From: Hermatobates lingyangjiaoensis | Lineage: Eukaryota > Arthropoda > Insecta > Hemiptera > Hermatobatidae | Assembly: GCA_026182355.1 (NCBI GenBank) | Contig: JAPFBL010000166.1 | Coordinates: 744,001-808,000 of the forward strand | Direction: 5' to 3' | Length of the DNA: 64,000 bases | In this document: positions 23,649-34,748 of the stretch, piece after piece | Numbering within the stretch: the stretch's first letter is position 1 | Layout of the letters: each line of letters begins with the position of its first letter | Program-made: the position numbers and the translations under genes | The notes under the pieces: model-generated | What the model saw: the letters and a program-made list of their open reading frames with translations, nothing else | The model's database searches: none | Told to the model about the DNA's origin: nothing

Positions 23649-25254
23649 GTTATACTCTGTCACTAGCGGTGTAAAAAATAAAACTATTAAAAGACTACTG
23701 TAAAGATTTAAAAGAGAGGAAAAAGGTAACCGAATTAATGATGGGACAAATGAAACAAACAATATTCTTACATAATAATTACACAATATAAATTAAATAT
23801 AGACATCTGATAATATGTTTCATTTATCATTTATTTTATATATGCCAAATTTTATTGGTATTGTATTGCATAAATTCAAATGAGATAATAATTTTTGAAT
23901 TTGAAAAAAAAAACTTCTTTACACTCCTTTAGGTGAAGAAGTCAAAGTTAATTCATATTCTCATTCATCTAAATTTAGTACAATAATAGAGCTTTCTAAA
24001 ATAATCCTCTCTCAAATTGACCTTAAAATAACGCATTTTGAGTTTTTAAACGCAGTGATGTGGAATTATTAAAGAGCTTTATCTTACAAGAAGGAATTTG
24101 CTTACAGTGACCCAGTTTCTTAGACAGCTAGAATTGGCCATCAGGGAAAAAATTGCATTTTCTTTCCTCCTATAAATAGTGGACTTTGAAGGCAGTTTAT
24201 TTTGCAGGCTAACTTTTAAACGTATATTTTATTTACCATCACAGTAAAATCATTCTTTTTGACCATTCTTTACCTTTAGTGTACTTCAGTGCAAAGAAAG
24301 CAACATTCTTCCGTGAATTGCCCAATCCCTCTTAAATCTGTTTAAATAGTTTCCTCTCTAAAGCCAGAGTTCTCTTCTACTGAATTACAAAGCAATTTTA
24401 TTACCTTTTTTTTTTAAATTGAATAATTTAAAAATTTTCACTCTTTTAAACTAATCCTTTATTCTCTTCTGTCTTAGTTTGTGACACGGTAATATAGGTG
24501 TCTCAGAACCCAATTTCAAGTGTTCCTGTAAAAAACAGGAGCCAATTAAGAATTTTTATAAATAATTTAATAACATGTAGATTTATTTTTCCAGTTTTGT
24601 AATAAAATATCTGGATGATAGAAATCGTCACGAACATTCAATATTATAACTGTTAATAGATTAATTATAAACTGCTGCTTAATTAAGTTTTGTTATTTAA
24701 TTACTTTAGTTTACATCTGGAATGGCATAACTGCTATAAACCTAATTTTCTATGAAAGAAGATGCCATTTTTTCTAAATTATAGAAATATAATATTACAA
24801 TCAGAGTGATATTCTTACTTTAGATAAGCTAAACGAGACCCATCTTAGACTGTCATAATGTCCCACTATCATTATAAGTGACTGATTTTTCTTGCTTGTA
24901 TTTTTTTATTAAATAGTAAAGTTAAATGCTTATTTTTCATTCAAATGTATCATGAGATTCTGTATTACTTTTCACTTCTTCTTTTCATTGTAGTGAAATC
25001 CCTTTTGACAAAACACGTTATTACCATTTTTAAGTACAAAAAAATGTTTATTTTTAAATAAAGTTTTCTTTTGTTTATCTTTACATGCTGCATATACTTT
25101 GTGGCATATATTTTAATTACTAATATTCATAAGAACAACAGATAGCACAGTGGTATTGATTACAAGATAGCAAAGCGCTAGCAAGTACTTTGCACTTTCC
25201 TTCAATATTATTTTTTTATATCACAAATTAGTCATTTAACAGTTATCTTTAAAG
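23649..25254. other. AT-rich stretch, nothing recognised
   Basis: No gene or repeat copy supported. Confidence 0.45.
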
Positions 25255-25624
25255 ATATATTATTCATTCAGAAGCTGCATTATTTCTATTGGTATTTGCA
25301 TAAAACAGAAACCTATTTTAGTTGAAAAAAAAATTCCAATCATGCAAAATTGTTCCGCAAACAATAGTCCTACATCTGCTCTACATGGGCATTTTTTGTG
25401 TAAACAATAAATTTGATCCCTCAATCGATGTGAACTGCAGCGTGTCCACAAACTTTTGGATTTACAACGACCCACACACGTACCCATCCACACAAACTCA
25501 GACATCAGCAAAAAAACATCAATCGATGACATTGGGAACCTCAAAACATGTAAATTCCTCAAACCCTTGAGATCAAATTTTCTCATCATCATGGTACTTT
25601 ATTATTCTTTACTTATAGTAAAGT
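25255..25624 (-). mobile_element. Dispersed repeat H, second copy
   Basis: On the minus strand this begins CTTTACTATAAGTAAAG at 25,622 and proceeds through AAATTTGATCTCAAGGG, TTACATGTTTTGAGGT, GGGTACGTGTGTG, TTGTTTACACAAAAAATG and TTTTGCATGATTGGAATT, colinear with 12.0-12.3 kb. The right half of H is absent. Two overlapping frames (110 and 82 codons) in it are not genes. Confidence 0.7.
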
Positions 25625-25894
25625 AAAAATAAAAAGAATATATCTCTCTAGTTTTCATGATGAAATGTTATTACATTAATTTGCTGTGGAACTCCGTGTG
25701 TATGGTGAACTTTTGCAGTCATTCCGTAAAATTTTCACAGATCGATTAGTATTTTTACTTTGACATTTGATTTCTAAACTGTCAATGTAATGATTTACTG
25801 GTATCCTTTAATCATATTATTCCCTAAATATGCTTTTTTTTCTAACTCCTTTTGAGTAGGCCAAGAACTGTATTTATTATTTTTTTTTTTATAC

Positions 25895-26208
25895 TGTTTA
25901 AACTGATCTCCTAGCTGGTGTTAATGTCAGCCGTTTTTACCGGCTTTTTGTTTGACCGGTGATTCTACAGATTCTACATTAGGAGTCCTAAATTTTTCTT
26001 AGCTCAAGTACATTTCTAGTGGGGATCTTTAACGAGTACCTGACATCGTACAGGCTCGGGACCGAGGGCTTAACGTCCTGTCCGAGGGAAGACGTACTCA
26101 GATTTATTCACCACCTGCGTTAATAAATCGAGGCCAGGTGGGGATTGAACCCCGGACAACAAGCCCAGAGGCGAATACGTTAAACAATGAGCTAACCTGG
26201 CCCCTCAA
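25895..26208 (-). mobile_element. tRNA-derived SINE, copy 5 (long form)
   Basis: Minus strand. The head complement is near 26,165-26,206 (ATGAGCTAACCTGGCCCC), the B box complement GGGATTGAACCCC is at about 26,138, and the body has GTACCTGACATCGTACAGGC, GGGACCGAGGGCTTAACG and GATTTATTCACCACC. A 3' extension (ACCGGCTTTTTGTTTGACCG, then GTGATTCTAC) is also found at 37.05 kb, so the full element is over 300 bp. One of the two best-preserved copies. Confidence 0.9.
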
Positions 26209-27698
26209 GGATGGCTATACTAGTCCACTTCTTCTGTGTAATCAACATAGTGATATTAACTAGATTTGTCTTGTAAAAAGTCTGTCAGATCTTTTAATGA
26301 TGTTATTTGGTATATTATTTACAGTATGTCGACCTCTTTATTATTATTAGTATATTTTATACAATCTATCGACTTTTCTATTTAAATTACTATAATAAAT
26401 ATGATTTGAAGACTACTTACTCGCTTAATTATAATATTATATATTATTTACAGAATAATATATAATAATATCATAATTATGTTAGTATGATAGCATAATT
26501 AACATGTATATCAAATCTTTTATTTACATTACTAAATTAAAATATAGGCAATTGACTGTCTGTCAATCTTTTAATCATAATATTATGTATTACTTACAGT
26601 GTGATTTATCAGAATATCATAATTACATAATATTAATATAACTAGGAAATATTATACACTACCTTTCCTTTTATTTCATTACTGTATTATATATTATAGT
26701 ACAGACTGTAATATCAACTCTTTTATGAATATTGTTGTATTTATATATCATTGACAGTATATCAAGTATATGTTCTAAGAATTGTGAGCAAGTTTTGTTG
26801 CCCTTTCACTTCAAAATGACGTGAACATCTAATTTATTTATACTGCTATTCTTGACGCAAGTGATTTTATATTAGTTTGTACAATCGATTTATAAATAAG
26901 GCTTTATTGTAACTTTCTGTCACGGCTCATAGATCATTTCACTTCTCAACCGACTTGGGGCCTCGTTTATCTTACATAAGCTGTATTTATAAAGTCTGAA
27001 CCCAACAAAGTCTCCTTAACCTCAATCTTATTGTCTCAGCCAGAGAGTTTTTCATCTTGTTACAACGCATTGATTTGTAATTAAAACTTTTATAATATAA
27101 AACCATAATATAATATAAAACTATAATAATTATACAGTGGTAGCTGGACTTAACAATATAATTTCTTCGGTAACCAATTTCGTTTTAGATTTATTTTTGT
27201 ATAAGAATACGTTATAATTCGATTAAGCTGTTCTACAGGGAAAAACCTACGATAAATCCTTAATGTATGCAGAAATTCCTGAGCATAAAGAACAATGACC
27301 AATACATATAAATAGATATAAATAAAATTAGAGATATTTAAAGTAAATAAATTATAGATTAATAAGAAAAAGAGCATAGAACATCACCTTAGCTTAGAGA
27401 CTGGAGGATAAACGTCTTAGGAGGTGGAGAGTGGGGAGGTAGATAAGGATACGATGGTACGTGAAGCGTACCGTACTATAATTTATCCTACATAACTTAG
27501 CTTATTTACCTTTTCTGGTAATAAATTTTATGCTTGACTTAACGTAAAACAAACAGTAGTTAACTATTAAAGAATAGCCAAATAAAAGCTATATACAAAT
27601 TTTTTTATGCGAACAAGTATTTTGAAGTTTTATTGATGGCTAGTAATTCACATTAACATTATATATAGTTTTTTGAAGATAGTGTAGCCTTATCGTAT
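26209..27698. other. TA-rich stretch, nothing recognised
   Basis: Phrases such as TATTATATATTATTTACAG recur around 26.31, 26.44, 26.58 and 26.75 kb, giving an irregular repeat of about 130-150 bp spacing. No gene supported. Confidence 0.4.
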
Positions 27699-27699
27699 T

Positions 27700-27790
27700 T
27701 TATAACCCTGATGATGTTGTGAAAATACATGGAAACGTTGGTACAAGAAGGAGAAGTTTATTTCCAAAGACCTAGCCCTCAAGAAAACTT
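27700..27790 (+). repeat. Hammerhead-like solo repeat, family K
   Basis: ACCCTGATGATGTTGTGAAA near 27,707, then ATACATGGAAACGTTGG. Box 1 intact, stem II ATGT/ACAT around a large loop, box 2 GAAA, stem III ACGT, T, then GG. Stem I could start CC/GG. No inverted partner seen. The core is complete though stem II is irregular. Confidence 0.5.
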
Positions 27791-27839
27791 ACATATTACT
27801 ATTTTATAGAAGGGGTCAAGAACTGTTTGTGAATATTTA

Positions 27840-28142
27840 TATGATCAAACCACAATACGAAATGGGGGGAAAAAATAAGATCTTTCAACTGTAACAAGCG
27901 GTCCTCGCAACAAAAATTTAGACTTAAATAGAAACTAAGATCGTTTTTTCTTATTTCTTATTGTAGTTTGAACATTGATTGTAATTTCACGTGTTTTTTG
28001 TTAAACCTTGTTATCAATGAAAGCCATATGCGGTACTTAATCGTATTTCTGTCAGTTAGGATTTGACTCTGACGAAGACTGCTTGTTACGGTTGAAAGAT
28101 CGTGGTCTTTTTTTGTCATTTCTTATTGTGGTTTGATATATA
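27840..28142. mobile_element. Family A hammerhead repeats: inverted pair plus tandem copy
   Basis: A minus-oriented copy (27,840-27,911, truncated in its core) faces a plus-oriented tail (about 27,944-28,010, TTATTTCTTATTGTAGTTTG then AACATTGATTG). A plus copy with a core follows at 28,061-28,142 (GACT, CTGACGA, GAAA intact). It ends in TATATATATTAA. The third copy makes this a composite rather than a simple pair. Confidence 0.7.
28065..28107 (+). ncRNA. Hammerhead-ribozyme-like motif, family A
   Basis: GACT then CTGACGA (28,069-28,075), stem II region ACTG/CGGT, GAAA (28,094-28,097), AGATCG, T, GGTC. Stem II is weakened (ACTG for ACCG) and stem III has AGATCG in place of AGATCT, so the closing A-U pair is lost. 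Likely inactive. Confidence 0.5.
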
Positions 28143-28365
28143 TATTAAACGATTAATAGAAGAAAACAGAGAGGAAAATAAGAACTCGCGCTTATTATTT
28201 ATACTAATAACTGTTGGTCTTTTATCTCAGAAGAGGTGGTTACTCCGGGATTTTTTTCCGAATGTGGGATTGAGAGTATAATAGAAACTGGACCTCTAAC
28301 GGTGATTCCTGAAGGGAACATTGCATCTCTCTAATGATTCTTATATACATCTCTCTTGCATTATT

Positions 28366-28536
28366 ATCAAGCACTGATTTTGTACAGTCTCAGAACTAAC
28401 AGCTTAACCTGCTCTCAGAAGGATAATGTAACCAGATTTTTACATCTTTCGCGTAAAAATATTGAGAGCTACACTGAGAATGTACACTCCAGAGATGATC
28501 ATGAAGCCACTGTACCACTCTATCCCCCACTAGGGC
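28366..28536 (-). mobile_element. tRNA-derived SINE, copy 6 (strongly diverged)
   Basis: The family order is recognisable on the minus strand: TTTTGTACAGTCTCAGAAC, CAGCTTAACCTGCTCTCAG, CAGATTTTTACATCTTTCGC, GTAAAAATATTGAGAGCTAC and a degraded head up to about 28,530. The 76-codon frame through it is a shadow. Confidence 0.65.
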
Positions 28537-28724
28537 AAAGGATTAGGGATTTAGGACGTTTAGTTGGAATTTATTTTATATGTTAGAAATTGTGCCAAAT
28601 GTTAGATTCAGTTATTCTCCGATGACATGTAATACGAAAGGCCGCAGAGCGTTATCTCTGATGAGTTACTTAAAAATGTATATCACGAGCTATTCAATAA
28701 TTTTGCATATATATATATATACCA

Positions 28725-28812
28725 GTAAAGTAATCAGTTCCAAACTGATCCTTAACTGCTGCAGCTATGTCAACCAACTAGGTTTCATGAACTCTTATCT
28801 TAAAAAAGTCAC
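28725..28812 (+). repeat. Dispersed repeat J, copy 1
   Basis: AGTTCCAAACTGATCCTTAA, CTGCTGCAGCTATGTC and CTAGGTTTCATGAACTC align with a second copy about 1.1 kb to the right (29.82 kb). Family unknown; nothing coding. Confidence 0.6.
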
Positions 28813-29812
28813 CAAGCTCTTCACTATTTGCAATAGATTACACAGATATGATAACATGCAATGTGTGTACGTTTCTTCTGCCAGAGGTTTGAAGTGACGG
28901 TATATCAAATGATATATGCATGAGTAAGTCAATTTATAAATTTTTTTTTTCTAACTTCTTACCCGTAAAAAACCAAGTACATAATTCCTCATATGGGGAT
29001 AATTATGAACGTGTTACATATATAAATATTACTTTGAACGCAGCATTCAAATTGTTTTGTTTTAGGCTAATCAATTTTACTTCGCAATTAACCAAAAACA
29101 AAATCATATACATATTAATGAAAAATGAATGTTCAAGTATTATCACAATGTATTCAATTTGTGCTTTAATATTTTGGATATGCCATTGAAAAATAAATAC
29201 TCTGAATATATATCTTATGATTTAACAATGAGAGGATTGAAGCTGTATGTAGCGTAAGTAGATCTTTGCTGAAAGGTTTAGTTTGAAATTCAAAAATAAT
29301 TAGACATTTTTAAATTAACTGGCTATATTTTTAGTAGATTCACGCCAGAACTCTGACGAATACCGATCATAGAATAGCTGAACAGGATAAATATAGTTCC
29401 TGGGAACAGAATAATAACTAAAATATTTGGTGAAGTTTCCATAGATCTCTCTTAAACAAGATAACTTCAAAATTTGAATAAACTGTAAGGGAAGGTACAG
29501 TTGTTATAATAGAAATCTTTAGATAGTAAGGATATAATAAAAATTACTGAAGCTTTCACTAAATTTGTTAGTTATTCAAATAACCCTCTAGGCTTACAAG
29601 TTAGTAAAAATGAGACATGGAAAACAAAAACTATACAACAAACTAAGGTAAACTGAACTTCCAGATAAAACTGACAGTAAAACATTAATAATAATTGACA
29701 TGGACTCCACCATGTCAGCGGCAAGTCTGCAGATCCTTATATTAAAATTTCAATGCAAAATCTGCTAGCTAACACATATAATTTATTCTTTAATAATTTT
29801 TGCACATATGTG
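28813..29812. other. AT-rich stretch between J copies
   Basis: Reading frames up to 105 codons overlap repeat J and TA-rich DNA; no family signature. Nothing else recognised. Confidence 0.4.
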
Positions 29813-29814
29813 TA

Positions 29815-29908
29815 AGTATGTCAGTCCCGAAACTGATCCTTCTGCTGCAGTTGCAGCTACGTATGTCCATCTTCTAGGTTAATTATTGTATAAGAAAAAA
29901 ATAACATT
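29815..29908 (+). repeat. Dispersed repeat J, copy 2
   Basis: TCAGTCCCGAAACTGATCC, TTCTGCTGCAGTTGCAGC and TTCTAGGTTAATTATTG match the 28.73-kb copy in the same orientation. Confidence 0.6.
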
Positions 29909-30693
29909 GTTCTTATTGTAATATGTTGCTCTAAGCAATCCAACATCATAAACTAGCAAAAATTTCAAAAAAATTCGTTATTAGTAAGTATTATTCTAAT
30001 TTTGTTTTTGCTAAATATAATAGTATTCATACCTAGAAGTTTGTAATATTTTTGAGTTTCTGGCTTATAACATTGGTTTATGAACAGACCCGTACCTTAG
30101 CTAAGGCGAACCGGTGCAACCACGCTGGGTTCTCGATATCCTGATAAATGATAAGATACTGAATGAAACGAAAATCTGTAGATATTAAAATTAAATTTCT
30201 AATACCAGCATAATATAACCAATAAACATTTTTTTTCTGAATATATTATTTTGTGGGTGGAGGGAGCACATCAGTGGTTGTGTTAACCCGGCCCCCCCTC
30301 ACCCTCCTGGGGACAGAACTGATTATGAAGTTTTCATTTGTAAATAATAATGTAAGAATTCATTATTATGTGTAATAGTTATTATATATTGATTTACATG
30401 AATTATAATTCAGTTTCATGATTTAATATTTATCAATAATTTTTAAAAATTTTGAAAAAAATTATATTTGAAATTACATGCACTATGGCAGTGGGGGCAG
30501 GTGTTTGCAGTTTTCACTCCTGCAGCTAGTTCACGACAGAATGACCGTAAATTTGGCGTTCATATCCAAAAGTGCGCTCTCAACTTCAATGTTTCACAAT
30601 ATATAAAGTAGAGACAGAATAATATCAAGTTATTGCATCTTGTTTCTTTCGTTAAAAAAAATCACATTTTCAGTTACTTAAACAAAGAAAAAT
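29909..30693. other. AT-rich stretch with a GC-rich patch
   Basis: A C-rich patch (AACCCGGCCCCCCCTCACCC near 30,284) is compositionally odd; no gene supported. Confidence 0.4.
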
Positions 30694-30749
30694 AGTAGGG
30701 TAAAAATCTAATGAAATGGTCTCCACATATAAAACTTTTAATGATATAA

Positions 30750-30787
30750 ACAACGCGTTTCGAACACGTAGTGTTCTTCTTCAGGCA
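30750..30787 (-). ncRNA. Hammerhead-ribozyme-like motif, family Q (minus arm)
   Basis: The mirror image of the plus-strand motif at 31.30 kb: the complement reads CCTGAAGAAGAACACTACG, then TGTTCGAAACGCGTTG. All core boxes intact, so both arms of this pair keep a complete motif. Confidence 0.7.
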
Positions 30788-31300
30788 TTAACTAAAAAAT
30801 ACAATGACACCAGAGAGTTATCTATAGTACAAAGTAAATAAGTACAAAAATTAATAAAAAATAAAATAAGGCAAAAAGTACGAACCTAAGGGTGAGTGCC
30901 TCTGAATAAGACTGACTGGAAATGGAATGGACATGGGTGGGGGTATAGGGTACATCTGTTTCTTATTAGAGCAGGTACATATTTCTCTTAAAGTTAGGCT
31001 GAGCCTTTACATTTTCTTTTAGACTAAGTGTAGGAAACATATTGAAAAAATAACACACAGAGCTATAACGAAATATAAACCAAATATATGTATAAGGAGA
31101 AAGTAGAACTTTTTTTTTTTTTTCATTATTATTATTTTTATATAAATACGAGATTATTTTTTATATATACGTATATAATCTCGTAAATTAAGAAACGTTG
31201 TACATTTGGGGATTTGCTCATTGAGGCAAGTAGAAGAATTATCGCGCACTAGTTTGTTGATTTCATAGCCTTCTAAAATAGTTGTTTCCTGGATATCTAT

Positions 31301-31342
31301 GCCTGAAGAAGAACACTACGTGTTCGAAACGCGTTGTTTATA
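31301..31342 (+). ncRNA. Hammerhead-ribozyme-like motif, family Q (plus arm)
   Basis: Box 1 CTGAAGA (31,303-31,309), one extra base, stem II GAACAC/GTGTTC with loop TAC, GAAA (31,326-31,329), stem III ACGCGT, T, then G. An A at the variable position of box 1 is permitted in hammerheads. Every core element is present. An identical motif faces it on the minus strand at about 30,752-30,786. Confidence 0.7.
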
Positions 31343-31430
31343 TCATTAAAAGTTTTTATATGTGGAGACCATTTCATTAGATTTTTACCCTACAATGAGT
31401 AAATACCACATAATAACAGATTGCACTACA

Positions 31431-32984
31431 TTAGAAAGAAAAATAGTTTTTGAACCCTAATACTACAGACTGTCCTGAATATTCATCTGGAGTAACCATC
31501 ACCTCTACTGTTCAGTAGCTGAGAAAACTTTCAGAGCATACACAGATTGCACTTTGTTGTATCATATCTAATATAATAATTTGGTAGCGTCTGTTGGTTT
31601 GTTATCAAATTATTCTAGGTATTTTGGAGAAAAACCCCTAATAATCTTATATATTCCTATACTTACATAAAACTTACTTCTTAGAAATATTTGTTTCATT
31701 TATGTATATTCCATTTGCGTTGAGTAATGATGTCATGTTCACAGTTTTTGTTTTAATCAATTGCTATTAATGACTATATTTTTGATCTCTTTAATGGATT
31801 TTTTCTCAAATAGTTTGGCGCGACCCTCTGGAGAACATTGAGCAGGAGCTGAGAGCTGTATCATCATGCTTCAAGCCTCGCTTTTAGAAGCTGTGCACTG
31901 CAAAATGTAGTCATTGTTGCCGTTAATCCTGACTTCTCCATTTTGATAAAAAAAAAAAAAATGAGTTAATTTTTTTATTCATCTTCATTTCATAGGTTAA
32001 AATGTTATATATTTTACTCAAGAGTTAGTATTGCCGAAGTAAATTTTTTATTATAAGTTTAATTTTATTTTCTAGCACCGAATGGTGCAAAAAATAAGCC
32101 TTTCAAAAATGTTTACAGTTTAAACAAGGTTATTATTATGTTTTGAAATTCCGGCAAATTGACACTTAAAATGTTTTCTTTTACAAACTAAGAAACAATG
32201 TTAATAAATTTATTCGTGTAAGTTGAACTATATCGCTTTCTTTTTTTGTTTTTTTTTTTTTTAGTGTTAACAAGGATACGAGGTTATAGACACAGATGTA
32301 CCTATAGCAGTTTTATATAAAAGCTATTATTCATATTTACAGTGTAGAGTGGGTGTTTGAGAGGGGAGGGGGAGGTCCATATATATTCTATCAATTAGCA
32401 AAAAAAACTTGTAATTTTTATTGACCCAGTTTACAAGTATATGTTAGTAGATGATATCTACATCTCAATTTCTAAATGTAAAAAATGATAAAAGACAAAA
32501 AAAATTTAGCATCAAAATATTCAAATTAATGTAATTTATAAAGAAACGAATTTAGATACATTGAAAAACTATCAGTCGTCTACCAATATTATTCTCAAAA
32601 GATTCAGTTTAACAAATTTTCAATGGAGATGTCATCTATAATTCAAAATCTTAAAAACTGTAAAACTGGCATTTGAAATTCATCTGCCAGTGCCGCCAGT
32701 ATTCTTACCTATAATAATTTTTTTCTGATAATACTTTATCTGTTTAAAAATTTATCTATTTGTGCCATAAAATACCATAAATTGATTAATAGTATTTTAA
32801 AAAATATTTATTTTCTGAAATTATGAATATATCCATATAATTTGTAAATTTTCTTTTGATATATAGTATAAAACCAAACATCCCTTTCTGGACATTAGTC
32901 CTTTCCTGCGCTTTCACCCTTTTAAAATACCACTCTTCCCTCCCATTCTTCTCAACTCCTCACCAGATGTTTTCTACATCTAGT
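31431..32984. other. AT-rich stretch, nothing recognised
   Basis: A short GC-richer segment at 31,815-31,930 is unassigned. Poly-A/T runs are common. No gene supported. Confidence 0.4.
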
Positions 32985-33114
32985 GTTCAGTTGGGTTTTT
33001 GACTCTGACGAAGACCGCTTGTTACGGTTGAAAGATCTTAGTCTTGTTTTCCCATTTCTTATTGTGGTTTGATCATTGATTGTTATTTCACGTGTTTATG
33101 TGAAATCTTTTTAT
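32985..33114 (+). mobile_element. Family A hammerhead repeat, best-preserved solo copy
   Basis: Starts near TTCAGTTGGGTTTTTGAC, contains an intact core, then TTCTTATTGTGGTTTGATC, ATTGATTGTTATTTCACG, TGTTTATGTGAAATC, and ends in TA-rich DNA. It recurs at 7.85, 27.84, 45.0, 45.37 and 61.44 kb in this window alone. Confidence 0.8.
33001..33043 (+). ncRNA. Hammerhead-ribozyme-like motif, family A (most complete)
   Basis: Stem I proximal GACT (33,001-33,004) pairs with AGTC (33,040-33,043). Distal TGGG (32,992-32,995) pairs with CCCA (33,051-33,054) across a U-rich internal loop. Box 1 CTGACGA (33,005-33,011), stem II ACCG/CGGT, box 2 GAAA (33,030-33,033), stem III AGATCT, then T (33,039), the expected cleavage position. 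One or two unpaired bases separate box 1 from stem II, unlike canonical hammerheads. Confidence 0.72.
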
Positions 33115-34527
33115 ATAGTATGAATAAAATTTATTGTAATTAGATACCAAAATAGTCGAATATAATTAAAATTCATCCCAAAGACACTACAGGTTGGAAT
33201 TATTAAAACTGTTTTACGAGTATTTATATAAGGGGAACCTTTCAGGTTAATATTAATTATTATTATCCTTTTTCCACCCATGCTAGAACTGTAATAATAA
33301 TAATAATAATGAAATTTTGCCTATGCAACAAACTGTTAAACATCTTTAAACTTTAAAACCATTCCTGAAAGAACCAGAGTAAATAATATAGAAACGATAA
33401 TGCTCTAAATGTGAATGAACCACTAATAAAAGCAGAACGGCTGGCAGCATCAACATACGAGCGAAGACTGACAGGAGTTAAGTGTCATTCATTCATTATT
33501 GGTTGAAAATTGTCTTCTTAATTGGTTGAGCAAAGAGAGGTGTGGTTTTTGCAGAAAACAAATTTGTAGTTATTGAAATCATGGTAATGTGTAGAAATTA
33601 ATTATGGCACTCACAGTTTAGATTGATATTGTTATTTATGTGATATTTCAGTACACTTGGCATAAAAAACCTCCAATCTTTAAAATAGAATTAGATTAAA
33701 AGAATGGTAATCTACTAAATGAATCTGACCCATTGTAGAGTGGCACGTGGAAGATGGCCGAAAGTTGATACAATCAAGGAAGAAACAAACCAGATGGAAT
33801 TCACTGATAATAGAATTCCAAAGGGCTTTCTGAAGCAGGGCAGTGTTCAAGGAAGTCTCTGTCTATAGCCTGACCTAAATTCCTGTCACCACGGAATGGC
33901 TAAATTAGGCACAGATTTGTGATATTGTGATAAAAACTTGGAGATAAATCATTGATTCTAGCAAGAATTGTTTCTTGATTCAAACGTTTGAACTTTTATT
34001 TTACTTATACAACGTAAACTAATTTTATGCATGAGACAAATATTTCTTTGATAAAAGAATACAATTGAGGTTTTTCGAGCAATCTTTATCTTAAATTTAA
34101 GCAATGACTACCTGATAAATATCATTCAAACATCTGCTTTAGAAAAATTATACTCCACTCAATCAGAAGTACATGAAAAATACCTTTTATTTTAAGTAAA
34201 CTAAATCTAATAAAGGTATTCATAAATATCATGTATGCAGTATAATAATATATATGATAAAATGTGTCAATAGCATAGTCCTTTCAAAATGATTCAGTTA
34301 TTTTTATCCATATCTTTTACTTTGATTTTGACATCGCTATATGCAATTTAAAAGCAATGAAAATATTTAATTTTTTGAAGTTTTTATGCATTTCGTGGTT
34401 CCAAAAGTTTAATATGAACTTGTTTTGACCATATATGGCTGGGTAGATATATATAAAGTATGTTAAAACATGCTACAGCAAACACATTTTGAGCAATCCT
34501 AAGAGATTTGCAGTAATTGGTAAAAAG
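33115..34527. other. AT-rich stretch, no supported gene
   Basis: Includes a (TAA)n run at about 33,292-33,312 and a GC-richer segment at 33,735-33,910 with no recognisable frame. Confidence 0.4.
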
Positions 34528-34529
34528 AC

Positions 34530-34748
34530 ATCACAAGAAACACATGAAACAAAAATCAACGTCTAAACTATAGTAAGAAAATCAGAAAAATTAGTGAGAT
34601 CTTTCAATCAAAACAAGTCATCTTCGTCACTAGACTGACTGTTACAAGAGCTTCAGTTGGACTCTGATGATGACCACTTGTTTTGGTTGAAATGTTTTAG
34701 TATTTTTTTTTATTTTCATACTGTGGTTTAGACGTTGATAGTTATTAG
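34530..34748. mobile_element. Inverted hammerhead-like pair, family B
   Basis: The minus arm (about 34,530-34,635) and plus arm (about 34,650-34,748) share AACGTCTAAACTATAGTAAG against TACTGTGGTTTAGACGTTG. B is a sister of family A, with the same outer block layout (CACAAGAAACACATGAAAC) but a different core. The minus copy has lost its box 1 region; the plus copy keeps one (see 34,661). Confidence 0.7.
34661..34704 (+). ncRNA. Hammerhead-ribozyme-like motif, family B
   Basis: ACT then CTGATGA (34,664-34,670), one extra base, stem II GACCA/TGGTT (with a G-U pair), GAAA (34,689-34,692), ATGTTT, T, AGT closing stem I with ACT. Stem III is poor. Confidence 0.5.

Larger units (their letters stand above)
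30694..31430. mobile_element. PLE-type inverted pLTR pair, family Q, with ORF start
   Basis: The left pLTR (about 30,694-30,787, minus) and right pLTR (about 31,300-31,396, plus) are near-identical inverted copies sharing AGACCATTTCATTAG, CATATAAAA, ACGCGTTTCGAACACG and their complements. Between them lies about 510 bp of AT-rich spacer with a small hairpin (ACGAGATTAT/ATAATCTCGT). Right of the plus pLTR an ATG at 31,395 opens MSKYHIITDCTTLERKIVF then EP and a stop. The same start follows the pLTR at 63.4 kb, so this looks like a PLE 5' end with an inverted pLTR in front of it. Confidence 0.75.
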
